A stretch of DNA of 38,768 nt from Lingula anatina (GCF_001039355.2 NW_019775092.1:426067-464834), one strand, 5' to 3'; positions 1 through 11,496 are shown, numbered from the stretch's first letter. Translations and numbers: made by a program. Notes: a model not told the origin generated them from the sequence alone.

Positions 1-83
1 ATAGTATGTATTAGGTGTAAATATTTTATTTTGCTTGTTTAAACTACCCTAATTTCAAAATCTTATATTACAAATGCGAAAAA
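1..83. other. AT-rich flank resembling a gene-3' spacer
   Basis: This stretch resembles the spacer that follows the sulfotransferase genes: the wording around 50-76 recurs near 6065-6090 and 8580-8610. No coding signal is seen. It is probably the tail of another array unit cut by the window edge. Confidence 0.4.
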
Positions 84-1080
84 TTTTTTGTCATTTTGGC
101 ATTTTTCTGCCATTTTAGGGCTATTTTGATAAAATCCCATATGGTACAATGAAATAAAAGTGATTTTTCGGGGACGCTGCCTCTCGAAAACAAGCCCAAT
201 TTCTTTTCATGTTTTTACCCTTATATTCTCTAGATTTTGTTTTACAATTTTTATCCAAATTGCTACGGCGAAAATAGTGATTCTCAAATATGAGAGATCC
301 TCCTTAATTATTGACAGCATTATTCCCAACATAAAAAACTAGCTTGATCTTTAATTAATTGCAGTAAACATAAAATCCTTGGCAGCATGCAAGATTTAAG
401 TTCAACATCTATTTTAAATATAAAAAAAATAAAATACTATGTGACTGTAAGCATTACTGCTGTTAAAAAATCACATTTACTCCTTCCCCCGTCACAAAAT
501 TTCTGAAAAACCCGCCGATATGGGAGTTAGCGAGCCCCGATGTTGAGATATTTATACCCTTTAAATTTCAAAAACACAATTATCATGAAAAATTGTTACA
601 AAAATCTTAAGCATTTCGACAGCGTTTAGTTTTGCGTTGCATTGGTATATGAACGCCAACATTTTATGTTAACTTTGGTTAGTTTTTATCAATCAGGAGC
701 AGCGTAAGCAGTTGGAGTCGGAAAACATAACGATATGTACTGAAAAGTTCCCATTCTTAGCTAGTCTTTACAGTCTTTGCAGGTCGAGGTCAGGGTTGAG
801 TTTTTCCATATTCAACTTCCGCTTTACAGCTCTGGCTTTACAGTTTTAGTTACCACGTCTCCATGGAACCGAAGCAAAACCGGCAAAACCGAAACACAAA
901 ATCCAAGAATAGAGATACTGAACCCGATAAATGAGACACAAAACCAGAAACATGAGACAAAAATATGAAAACTGCAAACGTTTTTTTTTTATTTTTTTAT
1001 TATTTTATTTATTTATTTATTTATTTTTATTTTTATTTTTATTATTATTATTATTTTTTTTTTTTGTTTATTTATTAATA
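84..1080 (+). repeat. Duplicated block A (partner 2719-3682)
   Basis: From the T-run at 84 this block repeats almost base for base at 2719-3682 (offset about 2635), with a few substitutions and one deletion of about 10 nt near 740 versus 3370. No gene is seen in it. Positions 777-960 contain a purine-rich motif series that recurs near 3408 and 18860, upstream of other sulfotransferase copies, so the block is probably 5' flank of the ST-1 and ST-2 units. It ends in a T-rich low-complexity run. Allele-like divergence and the single N bases at block borders suggest unmerged haplotypes rather than a true tandem duplication. Confidence 0.75.
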
Positions 1081-1099
1081 ATCAACGTTCTTCTTTCAG

Positions 1100-1246
1100 C
1101 TCGCCGTTCTTGCTCTGACTGGCTGGCTGACGGTTTTCTCACCAGTCGCCATTACATAGTTGACCCAGACGGCCTCCGCGGTGTCCCAGAATTCCAAGTG
1201 TGGTGTGACATGTCGGTGTCGCCACCTATCGCCGTGTTTCATCACG
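1100..1246 (+). pseudogene. Isolated exon fragment of a fibrinogen-like or contactin-associated-like domain
   Basis: After a CAG acceptor at 1097-1099, an open frame reads a Cys-containing start (RRSCSDWLADGF), then a DPDGLRGVPEFQVWCDMS core and an SPPIAVFHH tail, ending at an N. A DPDG stretch followed by a hydrophobic-x-WCDMS motif is typical of the N-terminal part of fibrinogen-like/CNTNAP-like domains in secreted invertebrate proteins. The segment is more GC-rich than its surroundings. No partner exon is visible, and the equivalent position in the second copy (after 3682) holds other sequence. It may be an exon from elsewhere joined by misassembly or an orphan duplicated exon. The domain assignment is by motif only. 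Confidence 0.45.
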
Positions 1247-1247
1247 N

Positions 1248-2717
1248 ATTTATTTTTTTTTTTTTTTTTGAGGACGTCAGCCTGATTTACAATCAATCAA
1301 TCTTTCAGGTATGTAAATATGGAATCATTGTAAATTATATTTTACACACCACACTCGATTGAAAATATTGAGGCGTTACCACATGACAGATGCGATAAAT
1401 TGACATGATAATTATCCAGCACTTTTATTACTTTAAGAACCATTCCCATCCTATATTTACCATCAAAATAGCAACTAAAGAGATTTTACAAAACCTAAGG
1501 ACATCGAAATATATTACCTTGAAGGTCTCCTGAGCGAGAATAGGGTTAAGATGGTACTAGTAATAAAAAAGAAAGCGATCTTCCTCGCCGCCACCACCGC
1601 CTGCATATTAACACTGTTGGCGCTGCCCTATTTTACAGGTAACTATTATATTTCACTCTTATATTTTGTAAAATATTACAAAATTTAAATTTACAAAAAT
1701 ATTCATCCTTGCGACACAAATAGGGCTGGTTCATGCAGTTATAAAAATTCTAGAATACAGAAAAATTAGAAATACATGTATTTGAAAAGTATTGGTTCTT
1801 AGCAATAATCACTTTATTAAACATCAAATTTCACAAAAATAAACGTAAATGTTTTGACATAACTTTTCACCATGAGCTTTAGGTGGGCTTTAGGTTTGAT
1901 TCGTAACCGTCGAAGCATGTAGCAACGATTATGTTCCCTTATACTTTTCATTAGCATTATAAGATATCGATGGAAGATTTTTGACGAAAATTGCGTTTAT
2001 AGTGGTATTTATAAAGACACCAAGAAGACAAAGATTTTATGGGTACGAATCTTGCAGGAATGTACAAACCCATGTCAATTGATCGAGAAAATGGCAGTGA
2101 ACTTCACTCCGAACTACTAATAACTTGCCCAAACTCAGTAAAGAACACGACGCCATAGATAAACTGATCTGGGAGGTTTTTAGTTTTACGTACAAAGGAA
2201 TACTATATACAGTTATATTCCTATGGCAGCATGAACAACAGAATGCGCTTAGCAATTTATCTGAAGGTCTTAGTGGTGCGACACCCAGTAGATAGACTCG
2301 TGTCGGTGTACAAGGAACAAGTTGTGTTCAAGCATTTAGGTCCCACAGTGAAAACTTATATAAACCAGCAACATAAGAGGAACATTACTTTGTAAAAAAC
2401 ATCCTTTTCGGACTTCTTGTAGTATATAGCAAACAATGGAGCAAACAATGCCCACTGGGCTTTGGTCGAGGATTTTTGCAAACCTTGTGACGTTCAGTAT
2501 GAAGTCATCTTCATTATGAAGATCTTACGACCAACGCACATAATGTCATGAGTCTTCTTTTCGCCGAACACTTGATAGCACAATTCCCGTCATGTCTTCG
2601 CGAGATTGAGGTCTACCACAATAAGACTCTCATACAAATATACTACAGCGGTCTGGGGTATTTATAAAGAAGAGGCAAGCTTCCTCGAATATAAATTAGA
2701 TCTTTGAATAATGTCAT
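1248..2717 (+). repeat. Duplicated block B carrying ST-1 (partner about 4355-5824)
   Basis: The block runs between single N bases at 1247 and 2718 and matches 4355-5824 (offset about 3106) with scattered substitutions and a few 1-nt indels. It carries the whole ST-1 pseudogene. Its match stops where the N begins, although the partner continues into the normal 3' flank. Confidence 0.75.
1551..2707 (+). pseudogene. ST-1: broken HNK-1/CHST-like sulfotransferase
   Basis: Exon 1 (1551-1638) encodes a type II anchor beginning MVLVIKKKAIFLAATTA and ends at a good GT donor in phase 1. Exon 2 begins at 2058 after CAG but lacks one G near 2098 relative to ST-2, which shifts the frame. After the stem-end codons (2166-2176) the sequence runs about 14 nt into the old intron and then jumps into the middle of exon 3 (from about 2190). 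Intron 2 and the first part of exon 3, including the KAASRNW phosphosulfate-binding motif, are therefore deleted. Further stops follow, for example TAA at 2393-2395. The VRHP...RLVS remnant (about 2277-2310) and the CKPC remnant still show the family. The deletion is shared with ST-2, so it predates their separation. Not functional as a sulfotransferase. Confidence 0.85.
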
Positions 2718-2718
2718 N

Positions 2719-3622
2719 TTTTTTGTCATTTTGGCATTTTTCTGCCATTTTAGGGCTATTTTGATAAAAACCCATATGGCACAATGAAATAAAAGTGATT
2801 TTTTGGGGACGCTGCCTCTCGAAAACAAGCCCAATTTCTTTTCATGATTTTTACCCTTATATTCTCTAGATTTTGTTTTACAATTTTTATCCAAATTGCT
2901 ACGGCGAAAATAGTGATTCTCAAATATGAGAGATCCTCCTTTATTATTGACAGCATTATTCCCAACATAAAAAACTAGCTTGATCTTTAATTAATTGCAG
3001 TAAACATAAAATCCTTGGCAGCATGCAAGATTTAAGTTCAACATCTATTTTAAATATAAAAAAATAAAATACTATGTGACTGTAAGCATTACTGCTGTTA
3101 AAAAATCACATTTACTCCTTCCCCCGTCACAAAATTTTTGAAAAACCCGCCGATATTGGAGTTAGGGAGCCCCGATGTTGAGATATTTATACCCTTTAAA
3201 TTTAAAAAACACAATTATCATGAAAAATTGTTACAAAAATCTTAAGCATTTCGACAGCGTTTAGTTTTGCGTTGCATTGGTATATGAACGCCAACATTTT
3301 ATGTTAACTTTGGTTAGTTTTTATCAATCAGGAGCAGCGTAAGCAGTTGGAGTCGGAAAACATAACGATACGTACCCATTCTTAGCTAGTCTTTACAGTC
3401 TTTACAGGTCGAGGTCAGGGTTGAGTTTTTCCATATTCAACTTCCGCTTTACAGCTCTGGCTTTACAGTTTTAGTTACCACGTCTCCATGGAACCGAAGC
3501 AAAACCGGCAAAACCGAAACACAAAATCCGAGAATAGAGATACTGAACCCGATAAATGAGACACAAAACCAGAAACATGAGACAAAAATATGAAAACTGC
3601 AAACGTTTTTTTTTTATTTTTT

Positions 3623-3682
<60 letters not shown>
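2719..3682 (+). repeat. Duplicated block A' (partner 84-1080)
   Basis: Second copy of block A. It ends in a (TTTA)n/(TTA)n run (3607-3682) at the single N at 3683. No coding sequence is recognised. The preceding N at 2718 is where block B stops abruptly. Confidence 0.75.
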
Positions 3683-3683
3683 N

Positions 3684-4354
3684 GTAAAACAAATACAACA
3701 CTTCCAACACCTGTTGCTTTTGCCTTCTAACTGAATCCTAGAATTCGAATGCTCTGATCCAACAGGTATAAAATAATCAGCTCTAGTACAGTTTCTACTA
3801 AAATGAAATTGGTCAACAAAAACCAATGACATAAGTGTTCTTTCATTTGACCAGATTAACAGAAGGGAAACAAGTAGCTCTGGTTTTAGAGTTTCACCTG
3901 TTCCGCTGACCAATATATCTGTCAACTGGTTAGCTAACAAATGTCACAGTATCTGTGTATGCTGTAACCAAACGATCCCTCTCAGGTATGCAACAACCAG
4001 CAACTTTCTCTCTCTGAACAGTTTTACCACCTGTGTTGCCACCAAACTACTTTCCCAACTGGAAGCATCTTATGGGTCTCTCCCTCTTTTAAGTAATTCG
4101 GCGTGCTGTCACAGAACACAGTCCCTTAACTAAGCATTGTGCTAACTGGTCGTAATCACTGGCTGATTTATAACAGACTGTCACCACCACTTACATCAGT
4201 GTCCCTGCAGTAAAGGTCTGCTCTCTCAGTGCTCCCATAAAAAAAACTCCCTCCAATCACTCTGTCACACACCAGAACTCTGTAAATCAGAATCCCTACA
4301 TCACGTGACTTGTGAGTAAAAGAACTCAAACTCAAACCCAAGCAGGAGCATGTT
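3684..4354. other. Unique segment between blocks A' and B', no gene recognised
   Basis: About 670 bases with no counterpart elsewhere in the window. It starts just after an N and ends in a T-run at about 4353-4375 that leads into block B'. No long open frame, splice pattern or terminal repeat convinces. It could be an insertion, for example a solo repeat element, or sequence missing from the other haplotype. Confidence 0.5.
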
Positions 4355-4656
4355 TTTTTTTTTTTTTTTTTTTTTGAGGACGTCAGCCTGATTTACAATC
4401 AATCAATCTTTCAGGTATGTAAATATGGAATCATTGTAAATTATATTTTACACACCACACTCGATTGAAAATATTGAGGCGTTACCACATGACAGATGCG
4501 ATAAATTGATATGATAATTATCCAGCACTTTTATTACTTTAAGAACCATTCTCATCCTATATTTACCATCAAAATAGCAACTAAAGAGATTTTACAATAC
4601 CTAAGGACATCGAAATATATTACCTTGAAGGTCTCCTGAGCGAGAATAGGGTTAAG

Positions 4657-5815
4657 ATGGTACTAGTAATAAAAAAGAAAGCGATCTTCCTCGCCGCCAC
4701 CACCGCCTGCATATTAACGCTGTTGGCGCTGCCCTATTTTACGGGTAACTATTATATTTCACTCTTATATTTTGTAAAATATTACAAAATTTAAATTTAC
4801 AAAAATATTCATCCTTGCGACACAAATAGGGCTGGTTCATGCAGTTATAAAAATTCTAGAATACAGAAAAATTAGAAATACATGTATTTGAAAAGTATTG
4901 GTTCTTAGCAATAATCACTTTATTAAACATCAAATTTCACAAAAATAAACGTAAATGTTTTGACATAACTTTTCACCATAAGCTTTAGGTGGGCTTTAGG
5001 TGTGATTCGTAACCGTCGAAGCATGTAGCAATGATTATGTTCCCTTATACTTTTCATTAGCATTATAAGATATCGATGGAAGATTTTTGACGAAAATTGC
5101 GTTTACTGTGGTATTTATAAAGACACCAAGAAGACAAAGATTTTATGGGTACGAATCTTGCAGGAATGTACAAACCCATGATAATTGATCGAGAAAATAG
5201 CAGTGGAACTTCACTCCGAACCACTAACAACTTGCCCAAACTCAGTAAAGAACACGACGCCATAGATAAACTGATCTGGGAGGTTTTTAGTTTTACGTAC
5301 AAAGGAATACTATATACAGTTATATTCCTATGGCAGCATGAACAACAGAATGCGCTTAGCAATTTATCTGAAGGTCTTAGTGGTGCGACACCCAGTAGAT
5401 AGACTCGTGTCGGTGTACAAGGAACAAGTTTTGTTCAAGCATTTAGGTCCCACAGTGAAAACTTATATAAACCAGCAACATAAGAGGAACATTACTTTGC
5501 AAAAAACATCCTTTTCGGACTTCTTGTAGTATATAGCAAACAATTGAGCAAACAATGCCCACTGGGCTTTGGTCGAGGATTTTTGCAAACCTTGTGACCT
5601 TCAGTATGAAGTCATCTTCATTATGAAGATCTTACGACCAACGCGCATAATGTCATGAGTCTTCTTTTCGCCGAACACTTGATACCACAATTCCCGTCAT
5701 GTCTTCGCGAGATTGAGGTCTACCACAATAAGACTCTCATACAAACATACTACAGCGGTCTGGGGTATTTATAAAGAAGAGGCAAGCTTCCTCGAATATA
5801 AATTAGATCTTCGAA
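4657..5815 (+). pseudogene. ST-2: HNK-1/CHST-like sulfotransferase pseudogene with 5'-PSB deletion
   Basis: Exon 1 (4657-4744) and exon 2 (5164-5282, phase 1 to 0) are open and properly bordered, encoding a type II anchor (MVLVIKKKAIF...) and a stem ending KEHDAIDKLIWE. After the donor at 5283 only about 14 nt of intron remain before the middle of exon 3 (from about 5297). The acceptor and about the first 85 residues of the catalytic exon, with the phosphosulfate-binding Lys loop, are therefore missing. The remainder keeps VVRHP..RLVSVYKEQVLF and RNITLQK but is closed by stops (for example TAG at 5527-5529), frame breaks, and loss of the normal TGA. The locus could still be transcribed. It is a near-identical partner of ST-1. 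Confidence 0.85.
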
Positions 5816-5957
5816 TAATGTCGTAATACGGCACATACATGCTGAATTTAGATTAGAATCATGATCGAAAGGCAACAATATTACATTGCAAGAAAGTTTA
5901 TGGGAGTGGTATCAGAATTCCAAATTAAAAACGGGTTATTTGTACATTGAACCAAGC

Positions 5958-5963
5958 AATAAA
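5958..5963 (+). promoter_or_regulatory. Poly(A) signal AATAAA of ST-2
   Basis: AATAAA lies in a conserved context (AAGCAATAAAAAT, followed by GGTAAACTCAGCTAG) that recurs about 130-160 nt after the stop of every intact copy. Confidence 0.5.
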
Positions 5964-6205
5964 AATATGGTAAACTCAGCTAGATGCACATTAAACATTA
6001 CGTGACGCTATAACATAAAAATGATATGTATTATATGTAATTTTTTACTTGCTTAAACCGCCCTACCTTCAAAATCTGATATTACAAATGCGGCAAAAGT
6101 TATGTGTCCTTCAGTGGGGTCCTACATGTTTACAACTACACGACTAAAAGACGATCGCCAAACCTACGAAAATGCATCTATTCCGTCCTTACTAATCACG
6201 AAAAG

Positions 6206-6216
6206 TATATAAAAAG
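6206..6216 (+). promoter_or_regulatory. Candidate TATA box upstream of ST-3
   Basis: TATATAAAAAG lies about 250 nt before the ATG of ST-3. The aligned position reads GTATATACATAG before ST-4 (about 9359) and GTAAATAAAAAG before ST-5 and ST-6 (about 14236, 18102), so the block is conserved but the TATA match decays. The transcription start is unknown. Confidence 0.3.
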
Positions 6217-6462
6217 AGTATGGACATGGCCAAATTATATAAAATTGAGGCGTTACCACATGACAGATGCGGTAAATTGACATGGAAATAAGCTCGCACC
6301 TTTTACTAGTTAAGGTACCATTCTCATCTTTTATTTACCATGAAATATCAACTAAAGAGAATTTACAACTGCATGGGCTGTCATTCCATATGCGAAACAC
6401 ATCGACATACACTACCTCGAATATATCTCCTGAGCGAGAATAGCGTTAGAAGTGTACTAGTA

Positions 6463-8340
6463 ATGAAAAAGAAAGCGATCTTCCTCACCACCACGACAGC
6501 CTGTGTATTAACGCTGTGGTCGCTGGGCTATTTTACAGGTAACTATTATCTTTAAGTCATATTTTTTGTAAAAAAGTTTAAATTAAAATCTATAAAAACA
6601 ACCAACTTTGCAACATATACAGGACTGGTTTGTGCAACTATAAAAGTTCTAGAAATAAATATCAGATATATTAGAAATGCATGTGTTTGAAAAGTGTTGG
6701 TTTTTAGCAATAATCAAATTATTAAAAATCTAATTTCACGAAGTTAAACGCAAATGTTTTGACATAACTTTTCACCATAAACAAGGACATCTTATCAGGC
6801 AAAGGACGATTGTATTCCTAGTTATTTTATCTAGAATTTTTTTCCTTTTGTGCATTGGTGTGATTCGCAGCTTTTGAAGCATGTAGCAAAGACCTTATTC
6901 CCTGAAACTTTTTATCGGCATTTTAAGATATTGACGGAAAATTTTTGACGAAAATTAAGTTTACAGTGGCAGTTATGAAGACACCAAGACGACAAAGATT
7001 TAATGGGTACGAATCTTGCAGGAATTTACAAACCCATGCCAATTGGTCGAGAAAAGGGAGCAATAAATGGCAGAGGCGCTTCTCTTCGAACCACTAATAA
7101 CTTGCCCAAACTCAGTAAAGAACACGACGCCATAGATAAAAGGATCTGGGAGGTATTTAGTTTAACATTTTTTGTGCAGTCATTGTTTACCTTACCAAGA
7201 TACTGACTTACAAGTACTATAGTTCTTAAGTGAGGTAGAAATCACAAGACCTTTCTGTTCTTTCATATTATTTATTTACTGATTTCCAATTGCCTTCTCT
7301 CTTTTTCTCGCTGTCTACTCCATTCAATCTTCCGCGGCGATCTCAGGGTTGAAATTGCAAGGCAAATTACAATTTTGTCTTGTTCAATATTCACAGCTTT
7401 TTTGCTGACGTTACTCATGTTGACCTTATCTTTTTATTGACCTTTTTTGTCCCTATTTTTTACTGGTGTTATATTTTTGTTGACCCATTTTGCATAAAAC
7501 GTTTAAAAACGTTAAGAGAACTTTTTGAAACACATCTTTCAGTCATTCGGTTGGCACAAGGTACCTCAGAATTGGGTATCTTCCGTAATCAGGCGAAAAC
7601 AAAGGTTACAAGACAGATGCAGCGCCCGCAAAACTGCTCCGTTCAACTATTTGAAGAAATTGAACTGGATTTTAGTGGATGACAAATATAAACTAATATT
7701 GTGCACTATGTTCAAAGCGGCAAGTCGTAATTGGAGAAATGTGTATCAGATTCTTTCCGGTCGTCAGGATCCTTCAACTGTTGTCTTCAAGGGCACAAAG
7801 GAATATTATATACAGTTATATTCCTATGGCAGCATGAACAACAGCATGCGCTTAGCAAATTATCTGAAGGTGTTAGTGGTGAGACACCCACTAGAGAGAC
7901 TCGTGTCGGCGTACAAGGAACAAGTTTTGTTTCGGCATTTAGGTCCCAGAGTGAAAACTTATATGAACCAGCAATATAAGAGGAACATTACTTTGCAAAA
8001 ACATATTTCCTTTTCGGATTTCCTGCAGTATATAGCGGACAATGGACCAAACAATGCCCACTGGGCTTTGGTCGAGGATTTTTGCAAACCCTGTGACGTT
8101 CAGTATGATGTCATCGTTCATCATGAAGATCTTTCGACCGACGCGCCTAATGTCATGCGTCTACTTGGCGCCGAACACTTGATAGCACAATTCCCGTCAT
8201 CTCATCGCGAGATCGAGGTCTACCACAACGAGACTCTCATACAAAAATACTACAGCGGGATAGATAGAAAACTGCTTCAAAAGGTCTGGGGTATTTACAA
8301 AGAAGAGGCAAGCTTCCTCGGATATGAATTAGATCTTTGA
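6463..8340 (+). CDS. ST-3: HNK-1/CHST-like Golgi carbohydrate sulfotransferase (3 exons)
   Basis: Exons 6463-6538, 7022-7152 and 7543-8340 join in phase (1, then 0) to 334 residues. The family transfers sulfate from PAPS to sugar hydroxyls in the Golgi lumen. Visible features: a short basic N-terminus MKKK and a membrane anchor at about 5-24; a stem in exon 2 (27-69); the 5'-phosphosulfate loop FKAASRNW (126-133); the 3'-phosphate site VVRHPLERLVSAY (181-193); the HW...CKPC element (243-253) typical of the HNK-1ST/CHST8-14 group; sequons N217-I-T and N298-E-T. Length fits the family. The start is the MKKK Met because that point is conserved in ST-4 to ST-6; the upstream in-frame ATG at 6340 is not. 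Exon 3 has no ATG before the domain. The acceptor sugar cannot be told. Confidence 0.9.
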
Positions 8341-8469
8341 GTGTTGTCTTTATACGGCACATAGAATCATGACCTAAAGGCGACAATATTACAGACATTG
8401 CAAGAACGCTACTGGGGGTGGTATCAGAGTTTCAAATTAAAAACGGGCTATTTGTATATTGCACCAAGC

Positions 8470-8475
8470 AATAAA
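8470..8475 (+). promoter_or_regulatory. Poly(A) signal AATAAA of ST-3
   Basis: AATAAA about 130 nt after the stop codon, in the same conserved context as in the other copies. Confidence 0.6.
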
Positions 8476-8650
8476 AATTTGGTAAACTCAGCTAGATGCA
8501 CATTAAACATTCCGTGACGCTATAACATTAAAATGATATGTATTTTATGTAAATTTTTTATTTTACTTGCTTAAACCGCCCTACTTTCAAAATCTGATTT
8601 TACAAATGCGGCAAAAGTCAGGTGGCTTTTAGTGAGATCCTACATGTTTA

Positions 8651-8897
8651 TGCCCCTATTACACAGACCACGGATCCCACGAATCGCCATGAATTGACAA
8701 ATTTCAGGATTCGTGGTTGAATCGTTATCAGTTCGTGAAGTACTTAACAGAAAATTGGCAAAATCTCATGATTCCAGTCGAATCCCACGAATATTCGTAA
8801 CACTATCGCACCTGTATCGTAACTGAATCGTAGAATCCTGAAAATTGTCAATTCCTGGCGATTCGTGGGATTCGTGGTCTGTGTGAAATAAGGGGCC
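8651..8897. mobile_element. Foldback MITE with TTA target duplication
   Basis: The first about 60 bases (from TGCCCCTATT through CACAGACCACG) are nearly the reverse complement of the last about 60 (to CACAGACC read on the minus strand, then AATAAGGGGCC). TTA stands directly outside both ends (8648-8650 and 8898-8900). A 3-bp TTA/TAA duplication is typical of PIF/Harbinger-type elements, so a non-autonomous relative is likely. No transposase is present. The related spacer after ST-2 (about 6125-6150) lacks the insertion and shows the empty site. Confidence 0.75.
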
Positions 8898-8900
8898 TTA

Positions 8901-9279
8901 CAGACCACGAATCCCACGCAGTGCGCGCCATGCTACGACTGTTACGAACTCCGACGAATAGTTCACTAACAGCTCACGTATATTGCTTGCCCAAGTCGGC
9001 ACGACACCATCCGAATTGCGCAAACTCGTCGTGCCAATGCGGAAGTGCGTAATCTATGTGCAAACTATGCGTGAACTTGTCATGCCAGTTCGTGTCAATG
9101 TGGACACGCATTCGTAAACTATTCGTTAACTCGTCGTGAACTCGTCGTGAACTATGCGTGAACTAGTAGGGAACAGTGCGAGAGCCTCCCACTTCGTGTC
9201 CCAAAATGGCACGACTTGCCACGACAAAATCGGGGCCAAAAGTCGTGCAAGTGTCAGCCTTGCATAAGAAATAGGGGCA
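8901..9279. mobile_element. Second GC-richer MITE-like segment abutting the first
   Basis: Begins with CAGACCACGAATCCCACG, a copy of the inner end of the neighbouring MITE, and ends AATAGGGGCA followed by TTA (9280-9282). Together with the first element the whole 8651-9279 insertion has 10-bp termini TGCCCCTATT/AATAGGGGCA and one TTA on each side. The interior holds repeated CGTCGTGAACT/TATGCGTGAAC words and no open frame. It is probably a related element that lost its left end, or a composite inserted in one step. Confidence 0.55.
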
Positions 9280-9616
9280 TTACAACTGCACGACTAAAAG
9301 ACGATCGCGAATGCCACACCTATGAAAATTAATCTATTCCGTCCTTACTAATCAGGTAAAGTATATACATAGAGTATAGACACCACCAAATTACATGATA
9401 CTGTGGCGTTACCACATGACAGATCCGATAAATTGACATGGAAATTAGCCCACACCTTTTACTAGTTAAGGTACTATTCTCATTCTTTATTTAACATGAA
9501 ATAGCAACTCAAGAGAATTTACAACTGCATGGGCTGTCATTCCATGTGCGAAACACATCGACATACATTACCTGAAATATCTCCTGAGTGAGAATAGCGT
9601 TGGAAGTGTACTAGTT

Positions 9617-11496
9617 ATGAAAAAGAAAGCGATCTTCCTCACCACCACGACAGCCTGTGTATTAACGCTGTTGTCGCTGGGCTATTTTACAGGTAACTTT
9701 AATATTTAACGCTTATTTATTGTAAAAAAAAATAATTTAAAAAGATAACCCTTCTTGCGATGTAAACAGGGCTGTTTCATGGAATTATAAAAATACTGGA
9801 ATACAGAAATATTAGAAATGCATGTGTTTGAAAAATGTTTGATTTTAGCAATTATCAAGTTATTAAACATCAAATTTCAGGAAGTTAAACGTAAGTGTTT
9901 TGACATAACTTTTCACCATGAGCTAGGCCAACTTATCAGGCAATCGACAAGTGTATTCCAAGTAATTATAGCAGAGTTTTTTTTTTCTTTTGAGCTTTAG
10001 TGTGATTGGTAACCTACGAAGCATGTAGCAACGACCTTATTCCCTTATTCTTTTCATCAGCATTTTAATCTTTTGACGGAAAAATTTTGTCGAAAATTAA
10101 GTTTATAGTGGCATTTATAAAGTCACCAAGACGACAAAGCTTTTATGAGATGGGACTCTTGCAGGAATTTTTAAACCCATGCCAATTGATAGTATTTAAA
10201 CACAATGACGGAGGTTTTTTTTTTTTTTTTTTTTTGACGAAAATTGAGTTAGCAGTGGCACTTAAATAGACACTAAGAAGACAAATCTTTTATGAGATAC
10301 GTATCTTGCAGGAATTAACAAACCCATGTTAATTAATCGAAAAAAGGAAGTAAAAAATGGCAGTGGCACTTCTCTCCGAACGATTGACAACTTGCCCAAA
10401 CTCAGTAAAGAACACGACGCCATAGATAAACGGATCTGGGAGGTATTTAGTTTAACGTTTATTGTGCATTCATTGTTTACTTTACCATGATACTGACTTA
10501 CAAGTACTATAGTTCTTATAGAAACCACAAGACCTTTCTGTTCGTTCATATTATTGTACCACCATCGCGTACTACCGCTTCTCCTCCTACACTACAAGAG
10601 CCCCTGTATCCATCTCGTGTACGTCAATATAATCTCAACTTGATCCATGTGAGTTTTGGGCTTTGTCGGTATTTGGGTCTAGGTGTGGCGCTCGCCGCAA
10701 TGCACCTTTATCCAAAATTGGCAAAATTAAATACTAAATATCTACCAAACCGAAGGAATAAAGGGAAAAATTTCTGTAGATGGCTGACCGAAAGTCATAT
10801 GTGAAGACTTAAGATATGCCACTGAATTTGGCCTTTGACCTTTATTTCAAGGTGAAATGTGCCAATATTTTCTAAAAAAATAAAATGGGAATTTTTTGAA
10901 AGAAAAAATTATTTGTGCCGATTTTCAGAAACTACACAGACCTTACCTATAATATTATTGGCAGGTGTTACCCTTAGGGTCATCTTTCATCTCCGTGAGT
11001 CAATCAGTGCATTTTGACGGGAGGAGCGACCCTAAGATGACGAAACTGAAAATTCTCTCTGATTCTGGAACCGTTAATGCTAGAGACCTCTTGTTTTTTG
11101 CATTTGATAGAGCATGTCAAGCCCAATACCGGAAGTGGTTTTGTTTTCCACGCCGTTTACGAGATATGCTGTATGAAAAAGTACATTGTGGTGGTGAAAG
11201 TAAAATGTGCAATACGGTAATACACATGAAATTTCACACGTATGGAAAAGATAACATAAGGCTTGGCGAGGTAGACAACTTCCGGTCAAAAATGACATTA
11301 TTTTATGAACTTTGAACATCTTGAATTTCTGAGCACCTCCCCTTTCAAGAATTTCAACCAAAATGACCTTTTCTTTATTTCAATTAATTTCTTCTGTACG
11401 AAATTTATGGCACATTACTGTAACTCCAAAATTGCAACATTTAAATCCCTTATATCTCCCAAACTGGCAGAGATAGGTCGATAGTTACTACTGAAG

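Noticed and set aside
7380-7682. 100-codon frame with a hydrophobic stretch before ST-3 exon 3 (similar at 20489-20800)
   Set aside because: It is the T-rich end of intron 2 read on into exon 3 in the wrong frame; the hydrophobic residues come from the polypyrimidine tract.
7939-8124. Minus-strand frame recurring opposite every catalytic exon
   Set aside because: It recurs only because the sense exon is conserved; antisense shadow without splice or start support.
7525-8340. Catalytic exon as a stand-alone 271-residue gene
   Set aside because: The apparent start is TTG, not ATG, and lies in the intron before the CAG acceptor. The three-exon model with the anchor exon fits all copies.
10965-11315. 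116-codon frame in ST-4 intron 2
   Set aside because: No recognisable domain, overlaps another frame on the other strand, absent from the other copies; chance frame in inserted sequence.
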